From: Paraniabella defluvii
Lineage (GTDB): Bacteria > Bacteroidota > Bacteroidia > Chitinophagales > Chitinophagaceae
Direction of reading: 5' to 3'
Assembly: GCA_019316985.1 (NCBI GenBank)
Contig: CP079215.1
Span: forward strand, 3,596,001-3,660,000
Length of the DNA: 64,000 nt
The first letter of the stretch is position 1; every line of letters begins with the position of its first letter. This document shows positions 1-10,189 of this stretch, one piece after another. Position numbers and translations under genes: made by a program. Below the pieces are notes generated by a model. That model made no database searches. It saw only the letters and a list, made by a program, of their open reading frames with translations, and was not told the origin of the DNA.

Positions 1-1
1 G

Positions 2-1810
2 CTGGATGCGGAACAAAAAGATTATGTGGATACGATACGGGTAAGCGGGGAGTCATTGCTATCCATCATTAACGATATTCTCGATTTTTCAAAAATTGAA
101 TCGGGGAAAATGGAGCTGGAGGCTGAGCCATTCCGGCTGAGTGCCGCCATTGAGGAAGCATACGACCTGATGAGTGTAAAGGCCAATGAAAAAGGGTTGG
201 ATCTCCTGTATTATATAGAGCCCGATGTGCCTTCCGATATCATTGGGGATCCCACCCGGTTCCGGCAGATATTATTAAACCTCATTTCTAATGGTATTAA
301 GTTTACATCACAGGGCGAGATTGAAATAACGGTAGAAAAAACCGGATTGGAGCATGGCATATATACACTACAGTTTACTATAAAGGACACCGGTATTGGT
401 ATTCCGCAGGAAAAGTTCTATAAGTTATTCGATAGCTTTTCGCAGGTAGATTCTTCTACCACGCGTAAATACGGTGGTACGGGTTTAGGCCTGGCTATCT
501 GTCAGCGCCTTGTAGCACTGATGGGCGGCGATATCCGTGTTGAAAGCGAGGAAGGACGGGGATCTGCGTTCATCTTTACCATTAAGGCGGCGGCCAATAC
601 AGCGGTTACCCATTTCAGGGCCGAAGAAAAGTTTTCAGCCGGTACATTGTATGGAAAGCGGGTGCTTATTTTAGATGATAACGAGACCAATCTTAAAATA
701 CTGAATAAACAGTGTGCGGCCTGGGGCATGCAACCTTTTGCTGCCAGCAATCATAAGGATGCGTTGGGTATGATTGAAAAGCAAGATTTTGACGTAGCGG
801 TCATCGATCTGCTGATGCCCGGCCGTAATGGAGTTGAAGTGGCAAGAATGATCCGTAAAAAGCATAAAGCGCTTCCCTTGGTTCTGTTCAGCTCGGCAGG
901 GCATGTACCGGCCGACACAGACCTGAAGCAGCTGTTTCGGGCAGTGATCAATAAACCTGCGAAGCATAACCAGCTGAAAGAAATACTGCTCCGGGTATTA
1001 AGCGGAACCGGCAGCATAGACGCTCCATCGACAACCGTAGCAGCAACAGGTGAGGTCTTGCCTGTTCGTATCCTGGTAGCGGAAGATGATTACATTAATC
1101 AGAAGTTTATAACGCGGGCCATGAAAAAGCTGGGCTATTCGATAGACCTGGCAGTGAACGGCAGGGAAGCCGTGGAAAAGGCCTCTGCCACAACATACCA
1201 GTTAATTTTTATGGATGTAATGATGCCGGAGATGGATGGCTATGAAGCCACCCGGATCATTTTAGATCATCATAAAGATGGTATCCGCCCCATTATTATT
1301 GGGCTTACGGCAAACGCTTTAACAGGCGACCGTGAAAAGCTGCTACAGGCGGGGATGGATGATTATCTGAGCAAGCCCTATAAGATCCAGGATATAGAAA
1401 GACTGATCAAAAAATGGGCGGATAAAATGCTTGCCCAAACGGCTACAACACGAACTTATAAGCATATTGATCTTGAATATATCATGGAGCTGGCGGGTGG
1501 AGAAGATGAGTTTGTGATCGAGATCATCGAAAGTTATCTTGAAACAGTTGGGCCGAATATCCGCCTGCTTAGTGAAGCGGTTACAGATTACGATATGGAT
1601 AGGATCACTTTCCTGGCGCATAAGCTCAAAGGGTCTTTCAGGTTTATCGGATGTACCGGGCCGGGCGATATCATGGAGCAAATAGAAAATAGTAATAGCA
1701 GGGGAGATAGGATGCGTATAAAAGAGTTGATGAGCCTCGTTGAAAAAGAATATGCAGGAACGGAAAATGAATTGAAACAAGTGCTACATGAACTCAATGC
1801 TCAGCGTTAG
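2..1810 (+). CDS. Hybrid sensor histidine kinase/response regulator, 5'-truncated by window edge
   Basis: This is the C-terminal part of a multi-step phosphorelay kinase; the frame is open to the left edge, so the sensor region and the HisKA histidine lie outside the window. It begins in the second half of the HisKA helix hairpin (SIINDILDFSKIESG). A HATPase_c domain follows at about residues 70-190, with an N box (NLISNGIKF) and G boxes (DTGIGIP, GGTGLGLAI). Two receiver domains come next. The first, around 215-330, has its phospho-acceptor Asp in VAVIDLLMPG. The second, around 350-475, has it in IFMDVMMPEMDG. A C-terminal HPt domain at about 500-595 carries the phosphorylatable His in AHKLKGSF. 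The complete H-D-H relay is thus in one protein, and the HPt output should feed a separate regulator. This is one of the few long genes here with no frame break. No start can be assigned. Confidence 0.93.
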   Translation: MDAEQKDYVDTIRVSGESLLSIINDILDFSKIESGKMELEAEPFRLSAAIEEAYDLMSVKANEKGLDLLYYIEPDVPSDIIGDPTRFRQILLNLISNGIKFTSQGEIEITVEKTGLEHGIYTLQFTIKDTGIGIPQEKFYKLFDSFSQVDSSTTRKYGGTGLGLAICQRLVALMGGDIRVESEEGRGSAFIFTIKAAANTAVTHFRAEEKFSAGTLYGKRVLILDDNETNLKILNKQCAAWGMQPFAASNHKDALGMIEKQDFDVAVIDLLMPGRNGVEVARMIRKKHKALPLVLFSSAGHVPADTDLKQLFRAVINKPAKHNQLKEILLRVLSGTGSIDAPSTTVAATGEVLPVRILVAEDDYINQKFITRAMKKLGYSIDLAVNGREAVEKASATTYQLIFMDVMMPEMDGYEATRIILDHHKDGIRPIIIGLTANALTGDREKLLQAGMDDYLSKPYKIQDIERLIKKWADKMLAQTATTRTYKHIDLEYIMELAGGEDEFVIEIIESYLETVGPNIRLLSEAVTDYDMDRITFLAHKLKGSFRFIGCTGPGDIMEQIENSNSRGDRMRIKELMSLVEKEYAGTENELKQVLHELNAQR

Positions 1811-1859
1811 CAATAATAACTGTAAAGTAGCCGTTAGCCGGCTCCAATGTTTTGGTTTC

Positions 1860-2944
1860 TCAGCCGATACCGAGCATACTGGTGAGCTCTCTTGCAGCTG
1901 CTCCTCCCGCCCGGTTGGCGCCAATGGTTGAGGCTGAGGGACCATAGCCAACCAGGTGGATACGGGGTTCTTTTACTACCATAGTAGCCAGCCGGCCTCC
2001 CATAAGGATACCGCCTTCTTGCTCCCTGGGTAAAACAGGCTTTAAATGGTCGAGAGCGCTTTTAAAACCGGTATTCCATAAAATAATATCCGCCGGTTGC
2101 TCTTTACCGTCTGTCCATTTTACACCCGTGGCAGTGATCTCACTAAACATAGGAAAACGTTGCAATACGCCTCTTTCTTTCATATCCATCACTTCCTGGA
2201 AACGGGTAAGCCGGTGACGGAAACTACAGATAAAGGTGTCAATCCTTTTCTTACTCTTTCATCCACCATTGCTACAGCATTATGGCCTGCCACATCATCG
2301 AAAGGTCCTTCCCTGAACTCGGGCGGACGCCGGGTGACCCAGGTGGTAGTGGTTACTTTTGAGATCTGGTCCAGCAGCTGGATGGCTGATATACCTGCTC
2401 CCACCACAATTACATGTTTACCTTTAAAGTAATCCGCAGTTTTAAAGTCTTTGGTATGTAATTGCTCTCCCCGGAAGAGGTCCGCTCCCGGATATTCTGG
2501 TATATAAGGATTTTCCCAGGTGCCCGTTGCATTTATAATGCCTGAAGACGAAAATAGTGTTTGCGGAGAATCGATATGAAAGCGATCCTGTTGCAGGTAC
2601 ACATGGTCAACTTTAACAGGCCTGTACACCCTGATGCCCATTTGCTTTTCATACATATTGTAATAATAAGGAACGGCAACGCTGGCACGTACTTCTGGTT
2701 CGCTGGTGCCGATGGTTTCTTTAAAAGACATGCCGGGTAAATCGTGGATCCTGTTTACCGTGCTTAATGTTAATGAGGGCCAGCGGTATTGCCAGGCACC
2801 ACCCGCATGAGGCGCTTCATCAAGTACGATGAAATCCGGGCCAATTTTTAGCCCCAGTTTTATTAGATGATAGGCGGCAGACAAACCGGCCTGCCCGGCG
2901 CCTATGATCACAATTTTTGTCTTATAGCGGATTTTGTTAACCAT
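1860..2944 (-). CDS. FAD/NAD(P)-binding flavin monooxygenase-like protein (one frameshift)
   Basis: This is a flavoprotein oxidoreductase of the flavin-containing monooxygenase / TrkA-like NAD(P)-binding group. Near the N-terminus there is a Rossmann FAD motif, VIIGAGQAGLSAAYHL. An NAD(P)-binding glycine motif, VIVVGAGISAIQLL, lies in the middle. The C-terminal part contains the ATG-like segment IILWNTGFKSALDHL. The gene is in two pieces, 2944-2189 and 2192-1860. One missing or extra base near 2205-2210 joins them: one frame ends at VTGLPVSRK, and the other continues as FQEVMDMKERG. The gene lies 13 nt downstream of the LLM-class oxidoreductase on the same strand, so the two are probably co-transcribed. 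Substrate is unknown. Confidence 0.85.
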
Positions 2945-2957
2945 GGCAAGGTTCCAT

Positions 2958-3980
2958 TTACCTCCATCCTAACCCTGGCGCCACATGTTCCATTATCGAA
3001 GAAAGTACATGCACGTTATAATCTACTCCCAAGGTATTGGGAATTGTTAGTAAAACGGTGTCGGCTTCCTGTATCGCCTCATCTTTTGCCAGTTCTTTTA
3101 TCAACTCGTCTGGTTCAGCAGCATAGCTTCTGCCAAAAATGGCCCGCCGGTCAGCTTCAATGAAGCCGATCTTATCGGTTCTGCTGGCTTCATGGCCAAA
3201 ATACATCCTGTCCTGGTCGTTAACGATGGCAAAAATGGAGCGGCTAACAGAAACCCTTGGTTCACGTTGATGCCCCGCCTCTTTCCAGGCTTGTCTGAAT
3301 AGCCGTATCTGTTCGGCCTGCTGTACATGAAAGGGCTTGCCGCTTTCATCAAATTTCAGCGTAGAGCTTTGCAGTTCATTCCTACTTTACCGGCCCACAC
3401 GGCAGTTGCATCAGAGCCGGAGCCCCACCAGATACGATCCCGCAGGCCCAAAGAAAACGGTTCTAAGGGTAATAGCCCCGGGGATTGGGAAACATAGGGT
3501 TAGGGTTAGGTTCCGCAAACCCCACTCCTTTCAGCTTTTCGAAAACTCTAAACCCTTGCGCCGGCCCATATCTGCGTCGGTTTCCCCTTCTGCCGGTTCA
3601 TAGCCAAAATACCGCCAGCCGTCAATAACCTGCTCGGGCGATCCTCTGCTGATGCCGAGTTGCAGGCGGCCTCCCGATATTAAGTCGGCAGCGCCGGCAT
3701 CTTCCACCATATACAATGGATTTTCATAACGCATGTCAATAACGCCGGTGCCTATTTCTATTTTCGTGGTTTTGGCGCCAATGGCTGCCAATAACGGAAA
3801 AGGAGACGCCAGCTGTTTAGCGAAATGATGCACCCTGAAATAAGCGCCGTCAAGGCCGAGTTCTTCGGCTGCTAGCTAAGCTAAATCGATGGACTGCAGC
3901 AGCGTGTCGCTGGCTGTTTTAGTACTATAAGCCGGGTGCTTGGCCCAGTGACCAAAAGATAAAAATCCTATTTTTTTCAT
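2958..3980 (-). CDS. LLM-class (luciferase-like) flavin-dependent oxidoreductase (multiple breaks)
   Basis: This is an F420/FMN-type luciferase-like monooxygenase of about 340 residues. The pieces read in order from MKKIGFLSFGHWAKH at 3980, through AYFRVHHFAKQLASPFPLL, RLQLGISRGSPEQVIDGW, IWWGSGSDATAVWAG and AIFGRSYAAEPDELI, to HVAPGLGWR at 2958. All of these match the usual order of the family. There is an in-frame TAG near 3877 inside a TAGC-rich tract, and there are frame changes near 3530, 3370-3350 and 3200. The pieces longer than 80 codons are 3833-3531, 3352-3101 and 3206-2958. The ATG at 3980 is chosen because the classic N-terminal beta strand starts there and an A/G-rich leader precedes it. 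It is the first gene of a two-gene unit with the FMO-like gene. Confidence 0.82.
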
Positions 3981-4044
3981 TTATTATTCCTTCCGCGACG
4001 CAATGCAGCCTCGCATTCATCGCCTTTTATAAACCTGTCCAATC

Positions 4045-4062
4045 AATACCTTCAAAGGTATT
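4045..4062 (-). promoter_or_regulatory. Palindromic operator candidate overlapping a -7 box of the LLM/FMO unit
   Basis: The sequence AATACCTTcaAAGGTATT is a perfect inverted repeat with 8-bp arms and a 2-nt spacer. Read on the minus strand it contains TACCTTTG (4060-4053), an exact match to the Bacteroidota -7 consensus TAnnTTTG, about 73 nt upstream of the LLM start codon. A dimeric repressor bound here would cover the promoter. No obvious -33 TTTG at 19 bp; the nearest is TTTA at about 21 bp. No regulator gene is adjacent. Confidence 0.55.
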
Positions 4063-4391
4063 AATAACAACGTTAACGCATTAAAGTTTAAGCGGCGAGC
4101 CCAACTGCCCTTTGCCCGGGCGCAGCATTGTTGGCATAATGTAATTTAATAAAATCCCGGAGCAGCCCCACACCTGTCAATTTTGGAACCCGGATTGATG
4201 ATATGCTTCATGCTGTGAGAGGGCGTGCAGTTAAATCCTAAAAAGAATAAGCAGCATGCTGTCCCCGGCATGAAACGGTAATGGTTAAAAAAACGCTCGG
4301 ATGTGATGTTTTAATGGTGAAATATAACATGTATTTAATGGACATAAGCTGTTTAACCAATCTGTTTCCTGTTTTACCTGATTGGCATGAT

Positions 4392-4399
4392 TACTTTTG
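4392..4399 (+). promoter_or_regulatory. -7 promoter box of yddG
   Basis: TACTTTTG matches TAnnTTTG exactly, 30 nt before the ATG at 4429. A weak GTTTT stands in the -33 region. Because the box lies downstream of another in-frame ATG (4387), it supports 4429 as the true start. Confidence 0.45.
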
Positions 4400-4428
4400 T
4401 TCTAAAAAATATTAAAGATGTTTTTGAA

Positions 4429-5351
4429 ATGAATAAACGAACAAGGGCAACTGCAATTGGATTTTGCGCTATTTTATTATGGAGCTCTATTGTGGGTCTT
4501 ATTAAAGAGGTAAGCCGTTTTTGGGGTGCAACAGCGGGCGCTGCACTGATTTATACAGTAGCTTCCCTGTTTTTGCTTTTAACCGTTAAATGGATACCGC
4601 TTAAAATGTTCCCTAAAAAATACCTGGTATATGGCGCCCTTCTTATGGTGTCTTACGAGCTATGTCTGGCATTATCTATTGGTTATTCTCAAAATAGCAC
4701 ACAGGCTATTGAGGTAGGCATGGTGAATTATCTCTGGCCAACATTTACCATGGTGGCTGCTATTCTTTTACAAAGACGAAAGCGAATGGGCTGATTGTTC
4801 CCGGCATCATTATTTCTATGCTGGGTATAACCTGGGTATTGGGAGGCGAAAAAGGGCTGAATATTGATAGCATGTTTATTAATATCCAAACCAATCCGCT
4901 AAGCTATGGCCTGGCCTTCTTGGGTGCAATATTATGGGCGGCATATTGTGTGGTTACGGTTCGCATGGCTAACGGTGTAAATGGTATTACCTTTTTTTAT
5001 GCTGGTGGCTATTGCATTATGGATAAAGTATTTACTTGTTGGCGATACAACTATTATACATTTTTCCCTGTCTTCAGTTATTTACCTGGTACTGGCTGCC
5101 TGCGCCATGGGATTTGGCTATGCTGCCTGGAATACAGGTATGTTAGGCGGTAATGTAACACTATTGACAGGGGCATCTTATTTTATTCCTGTACTGTCTT
5201 CTGCACTTTCATCCCTGCTTTTAGCAACGCCCTGGAATTTTCTTTCTGGCAGGGCGCTATAATGGTTTGTGCCGGCTCTGTTCTTTGCTGGCTGGCAACA
5301 AGGCAACGTTCAAAGAAAACCGTGGAGCCGGTTGCGGAAGGCAGTAATTAA
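4429..5351 (+). CDS. yddG: YddG-type DMT (EamA) aromatic amino acid exporter (frameshifted)
   Basis: This is an inner-membrane drug/metabolite transporter with about ten helices. It matches what I recall of E. coli YddG, an exporter of aromatic amino acids and of paraquat, along its whole length. Recognisable segments are AIGFCAILLWSSIVGLI, SYELCLALSIGYSQ, QAIEVGMVNYLWPTFT, GITWVLGGEKGLN, LSYGLAFLGAILWAAYCVVT, MGFGYAAWNTGMLGGNVT and FWQGAIMVCAGSVLCWLATR. Three frame changes separate the pieces, near 4785, 4990-5010 and 5245. The start at 4429 (MNKRTRATAIGF) is preferred over 4387 because it matches the usual N-terminus and lies after the promoter box. The stop at 5351 follows from the YddG-like C-terminus in the third piece. 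Confidence 0.85.
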
Positions 5352-5530
5352 TGGAAGATTTTTTTGTTTGTTTACTAGAACTATATGCTACGATCAGGCG
5401 GGCCCAAAGATGCCCTTCCGGTATCGGTTGAATTTCCGTTAAGCCTGCTTTTTAGATAGGTGCTGTAGGCCTGTTAGCAATTCATTAGGTTCGGGATTTC
5501 TTTAGGGTTGTTTTCTTTGTTTTGCAGACA

Positions 5531-5559
5531 TTTGTGCAATGGTGCATTTTAGTACTTTG
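5531..5559 (+). promoter_or_regulatory. Promoter of the SNF2 helicase gene
   Basis: TTTG at 5531-5534, an 18-bp spacer, then TACTTTG at 5553-5559. This is one base short of the consensus TTTG-N19-TAnnTTTG, and 11 nt upstream of the ATG. Confidence 0.5.
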
Positions 5560-5570
5560 AATAATCGATC

Positions 5571-8500
5571 ATGAATGTGATGAACGAATACGTCTTGTCT
5601 GATACCAATATCAGCAATCTTTCTGTATTTGACCTCCTAAAACATACAGCCCATGCAGGCTTTATGGAACAGGAAAATATACAGGATATCTATCCCTTAA
5701 CTATTGAATTAAATACCGGCATATTTACAAGAGATACTTCGGCAGCAGGATTTCCCGAGGTGACGGTGAGCCAGTTCAATGATTCTGTTTATGCTTCCTG
5801 TTCCTGCAATAATCCCTCAGGGAAATTGTGTGTGCACCAGGCTGAAGTGATATATTGTATCCTGGAGCAAAACAGTTATCGTATATTTTTCGATAACAAA
5901 TTGCGTCATGCGAAGCTATTGGCAGCAGCCAGGAATACGGCCTGGAGAAGGAACCCAACCTTGATACCTACTTTTATTTGCGATATAACGGCGGACAGAT
6001 CAATATAGAGCCGAAAATAAAGGGGCTGTTGAAAATAGACAGCCAGGTTTTTCAAAAAGAGCTGGTTCCTCAGCAACCATCCCCTATTGAACAACGGGCA
6101 GCCGGAGACAAAGAATGGGGTCCATTGCTGGTCATCTGCAGGCATCGCTATTACAATCAGCTGAATTTTATGCTGATGGATGCCGGTCGAACAAAAAGGA
6201 TACGATCAAAAATCCTTTAACCAATATCAGCCCGATGCAGCTGGCCTGGGCATGCGATGATCCCCGGGCTATAAAATTTTATACTGCTATCGCTGCTTTT
6301 CAAAATAAATATGAAGCGGGTAATGTTAAAGGCGAAATGGAGGCATTGAAGCAGGTGGTGGCTAATCCGTTGAAACTGGAGACCTATTACCACGATAAGG
6401 ATATTGCCGAAACAATCTCCGCTAAGTCGCTGCGCCGGGTTGTACTCAATATTTTAAAGCCGGAAATAAAGCTGACGGTTTTAAAAAACAGCCCTTCTAC
6501 GAGATAACCGGTGAGCTGTTGTTCAATCATAACGTGCTCTCTTTTAAAAATGTCATCATCCGAAACGAATATTTTATCGATCACCGGCAGGTTTTTTATT
6601 TAATAGACAACCCCGACCTGCTTCGGGTGATAAAATTTTTCAAATCCAATAACGAGATTTTACTGGTGCACGCATCTCAATACGAAGCATTTCTTCAGTC
6701 GGTATTATCCCCGCTCGAATCGCTGGTAGAGATCAACTATAGCTATATTCATACCCCAACAGCAGCCCAGCTGGAAGAGCAGGATTTTCAACCCGAAAGG
6801 ATCGTTTACCTTCGGCAGGAAGGAAATTTTATCACTATTACCCCGGTAATGAAATACGGACCGGCAGAAGTTCCCGTGTATTCTCGTAAACAGGTAATAA
6901 GCACCGATCGTAACGGCAATAAGTTCAAAGTAGAACGGGATCAGGCAGCGGAGTTGCAGCTGGCTTCGCTGATCATGCAACAGCATCCCGACTTTAAAGA
7001 GCAAATCAATGAACCGGAGTACTTCTACCTGCATAAAAGCTTATTTTTAGACGATAACTGGTTTTTAAATGTTTTTGAAGCATGGAGAAATGAAGGCATT
7101 ACTATATTAGGATTTAACGAAATTAAAAACAACAGGCTTAATCCTCATAAGGCCCGCATCAATATCAGGGTGATCAGCGGAACCGATTGGTTTAATGCCC
7201 GCATAAAACTCAGTTTCGGTAAAAAGGATGCCACGCTGAAACAGGTGCATAGGGCTATCCGTCATAAAAGCAAATTTGTACAACTGGATGATGGTACCCT
7301 GGGTGTGTTGCCTGCCGAATGGATAGCGAAGTTTACCCGGTACTTCCGGGTTGGCGATATCGAAAACGATTTATTAAAGATTGCGAAAGCCAATTTTTCA
7401 GAAATACAGGATGTATTTGAAACCAATGTATTGAGTGAAGAAGTGCTGCACGAGGTTGCCGGTTATGAGCACCGGCTTGCCGATATAAAGAACATTCCTG
7501 ACACGATTGTTCCTGAGGGACTAAAGGCGAAGCTGAGAGACTATCAGCGCCAGGGTTTAAACTGGCTGAATCTTCTTGATGATCTGAATTTTGGCGGATG
7601 CCTGGCCGATGATATGGGATTGGGAAAAACACTGCAAATCATTGCATTTATTTTATTGCAAAGGCAAAAGCATGGACAGGTTTCCAACCTGGTGGTAGCG
7701 CCAACCTCATTGTTATTTAACTGGAAGGAAGAGCTGGCCCGGTTTGCCCCTTCGGTAACAGCTTTGTTACATCATGGAGCCGACAGGCAAAAAAATGCCG
7801 ATGCGTTTTCGCAGTATGAAGTAGTGTTGACCAGTTACGGAACGCTGTTGTCTGACATCCGCTTTTTAAAAACATTTCGTTTCAACTATGTTTTTCTCGA
7901 CGAATCGCAAGCCATTAAAAATCCTGACTCTGAACGTTATAAAGCTGCCCGGCTGTTACAGTCAAGAAACAGGATCGTAATCACCGGCACTCCTGTAGAA
8001 AATAATACTTTCGACCTGTACGGTCAGCTTTCCTTTGCATGTCCCGGCTTATTGGGCAGCAAGCAATATTTCAGGGATATTTATTCCATACCTATCGACC
8101 GGTTTGAGTCTGTCAGCCGGGCCGGTGAGCTCCAGCAAAAAGTAAAACCTTTTATACTACGCAGAACCAAAAGGCAGGTGGCCAGCGAATTGCCGGATAA
8201 AACCGAAATGGTAATTTACTGCGAAATGAATACAGCGCAACGCAAAGTGTATGACAGTTACGAACGGGAACTGAGGGAATTTATAGCTGCTGCCGACGAG
8301 GATGAAGTACATAAAAACAGCATGCATGTTTTAAAAGGTTTAACAAGGCTGCGGCAAATATGTAATTCCCCGGCATTATTGAAAGAGGGCTATTCAGGCG
8401 AGGATGCGGTTAAGCTGGAGCTATTGATGGAACAGATAGGAAATAAGTCGGGGAACATAAGATATTGGTGTTTTCGCAGTTTGTAGGTATGCTGGAGCTG

Positions 8501-8905
8501 CTGAGAGCAAAGCTCGATGAAAAAAATATACCTTTCGAGTACCTGACAGGACAAACGAAAGACAGGGGCGCCGGGTACATAATTTTCAAACCAACAAAGA
8601 GGTGAGAGTATTCCTGGTAAGTTTGAAAGCGGGAGGAGTGGGATTAAATCTTACGGCAGCGGATTATGTTTACCTGGTGGATCCTGGTGGAACCCGGCTG
8701 CAGAAGACCAGGCAATTGACAGAAGTTACCGCATCGGCCAGGACAAAAATGTGGTAGCCGTAAGGCTGATTTGTTTAAACACCATTGAAGAAAAAATTGT
8801 TAAGCTTCAAAAGAAAAAAAAAAGTACACTTACACGCGGCCTTATAAGAGCTGATGCATCTTTTTTAACAGTTTGTCGAAAGCAGAGTTATTAGAGATGC
8901 TATAG
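5571..8905 (+). CDS. SWIM zinc-finger SNF2-family DNA helicase/translocase (frameshifted)
   Basis: This is an ATP-dependent DNA translocase of the bacterial SWI2/SNF2 group, about 1,100 residues. Near residue 75-90 there is a SWIM zinc finger, [14 protein letters not shown] (CxC...CxH). A long SNF2-associated middle region follows, then the helicase core. The core has Walker A ([11 protein letters not shown]), motif Ia ([11 protein letters not shown]), a DEAH-like box written DESQ ([11 protein letters not shown]), motif III ([14 protein letters not shown]), and the C-terminal RecA lobe ending with [17 protein letters not shown]. Pieces are 5571-5930, about 5930-6195, about 6195-6490 and 6519-8455, then a tail with at least four breaks. 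The last break is a T6 run at 8861-8866 where seven are needed to read [15 protein letters not shown] and the stop at 8905. Likely role is chromatin or transcription-complex remodelling; no partner is evident nearby. Confidence 0.9.
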
Positions 8906-8949
8906 TATTTAATAGTAGCTGCTGCCGATCTGCTACCTGATTGCAGGTC

Positions 8950-8980
8950 TTGGCCTTTCTAAGACAATTCGATACATTTA
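8950..8980 (+). promoter_or_regulatory. Promoter candidate of the SGNH esterase gene
   Basis: TTGG at 8950-8953, a 19-bp spacer and TACATTTA at 8973-8980 resemble TTTG-N19-TAnnTTTG. The ATG follows 3 nt later, so the mRNA would be nearly leaderless. Confidence 0.35.
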
Positions 8981-8983
8981 GGC

Positions 8984-10070
8984 ATGAAAAAAATATTCAT
9001 ATTACTGCTATTGTATGGTGTTTCAAACTTATATGCGCAACCATTGGCACAACCGGCCCTTGTTTATAAAGATGGCTTTGAACTCAACCTGTTGGGGCAG
9101 GCGGTTCCGTTAAACAAGAGCTATCATCGAATAGATACATCGCGCTACCCGGAGTTTCCACCTGCGATCAAAAAATTGCTCACTCACTCAGCAGGGCTGG
9201 TAATCAGTTTCAAAACCAATAGCCCGCGTATTGCAGCGAAATGGTGTGTAACCAACTCCAGGCCTGGCAATAATGTAACGCCTATTATGAATAAAGGGCT
9301 GGATCTCTACATTAAACGTGCCGGAACGTGGCAGTATGCAGGGTAGGGCGACCTGACAGCACCTGTAATGAATATGTGTGGTGCAAAATATGGATAAAGG
9401 AGAAAAAGAATGCTTGCTCTACCTGCCGTTGTATGATAAGGTAAAAAATCTGTCGGTAGGCATCGACAGTGGTTGTCATATTATAGCGGGCGACAATCCT
9501 TTTGCTAAGAAAAAGATTGTTTTGTACGGATCAAGCATCACGCAGGGCGCTTCTGCCAGCAGGCCGGGAATGGCTTACCCGGCAAGGCTCTCCAGGGATA
9601 TGGGTATTCATTTTATCAACCTGGGTTTAAGCGGTAATGGTAAAATGGAAAAAGAGGTGGTTGATATGCTGGCAACAATAAATGCAGATGCTTTTGTACT
9701 AGACTGTTTTGCCAATCCCAACCCGGTAGAAATTACGCAGCGAACGGCTTATATGGTAAGAAGGATCAGGGCCGCCCATCCTGATGCGCCAATCATTCTG
9801 ATAGAAACCGTCTTCCGGGAGAGCGGTAATTTTGATTCGGTTATTAACCAGGTGGTACGGTTAAAAATGAGAACATACAACACAGAATACAGGAAGCTGG
9901 TTAACGAGGGAATTAAAAAGCTGTACCTGATCCGCGGCAATGATCTTTTAGGCAGCGATCATGAAGCTACAACAGACGGAGTTCACCCCAACGATCTGGG
10001 TTTTGACCGGATGCTGCAGGTGATCAAACCCGAAATGGTTAGAATACTTCGCCAGGAAGGGTATCTATGA
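8984..10070 (+). CDS. Secreted SGNH/GDSL-type esterase with N-terminal GxDLY domain (frameshifted)
   Basis: This is an exported ester hydrolase, probably a carbohydrate acetylesterase. A signal peptide (KKIFILLLLYGVSNLYAQ) is followed by a beta-rich domain ending in GLDLYIKRAG, the GxDLY signature that often precedes SGNH domains. The catalytic domain starts at about 9510. Block I is YGSSITQGA with the nucleophile Ser, block II is NLGLSGNGKM, and block V is TTDGVHPND with the catalytic Asp and His. Pieces are 8984-9343 and 9378-10070, with one or two indels in 9340-9375. It lies 120 nt upstream of a GH78 rhamnosidase. A joint role in trimming acetylated rhamnose-containing glycans is inferred only from this. 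Confidence 0.85.
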
Positions 10071-10189
10071 GCAGACACCGCAGGATAGTTGTACATAAGT
10101 ATTGGATATTTTTGTTGAGAGGGTGATATGGCGGTTAAACCAATAATTTTACCCTGTTTGATTGCTTATTTTAGATACGGTCCTCATAT

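Larger units (their letters stand above)
4001..4428. other. Divergent intergenic region between LLM oxidoreductase and yddG
   Basis: No gene can be supported here. It holds the leader and promoter of the leftward LLM gene, with a perfect palindrome at 4045-4062, and the promoter region of yddG. A TTTAATGGACA element at 4334-4344 is the exact reverse complement of 11 bases found upstream of the first susC (33686-33696). Confidence 0.6.

Noticed and set aside
1343..1780. Long antisense open frame of 145 codons within the hybrid kinase
   Set aside because: It lies wholly opposite the receiver and HPt domains of a clear gene and is a shadow of its codon use.
3494..3515. Telomere-like tandem TTAGGG repeats
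   Set aside because: On the minus strand the tract encodes the Pro-Asn-Pro-Asn-Pro segment that is conserved in LLM oxidoreductases, so it is coding sequence.
4387..4428. Upstream ATG as the start of yddG
   Set aside because: The -7 promoter box (4392-4399) lies after it, and the extra 14 residues do not match the family N-terminus.
8811..8823. A-rich run near the helicase 3' end as a terminator or slippery site
   Set aside because: It encodes the Lys-rich tail of the SNF2 protein, and no hairpin precedes it.
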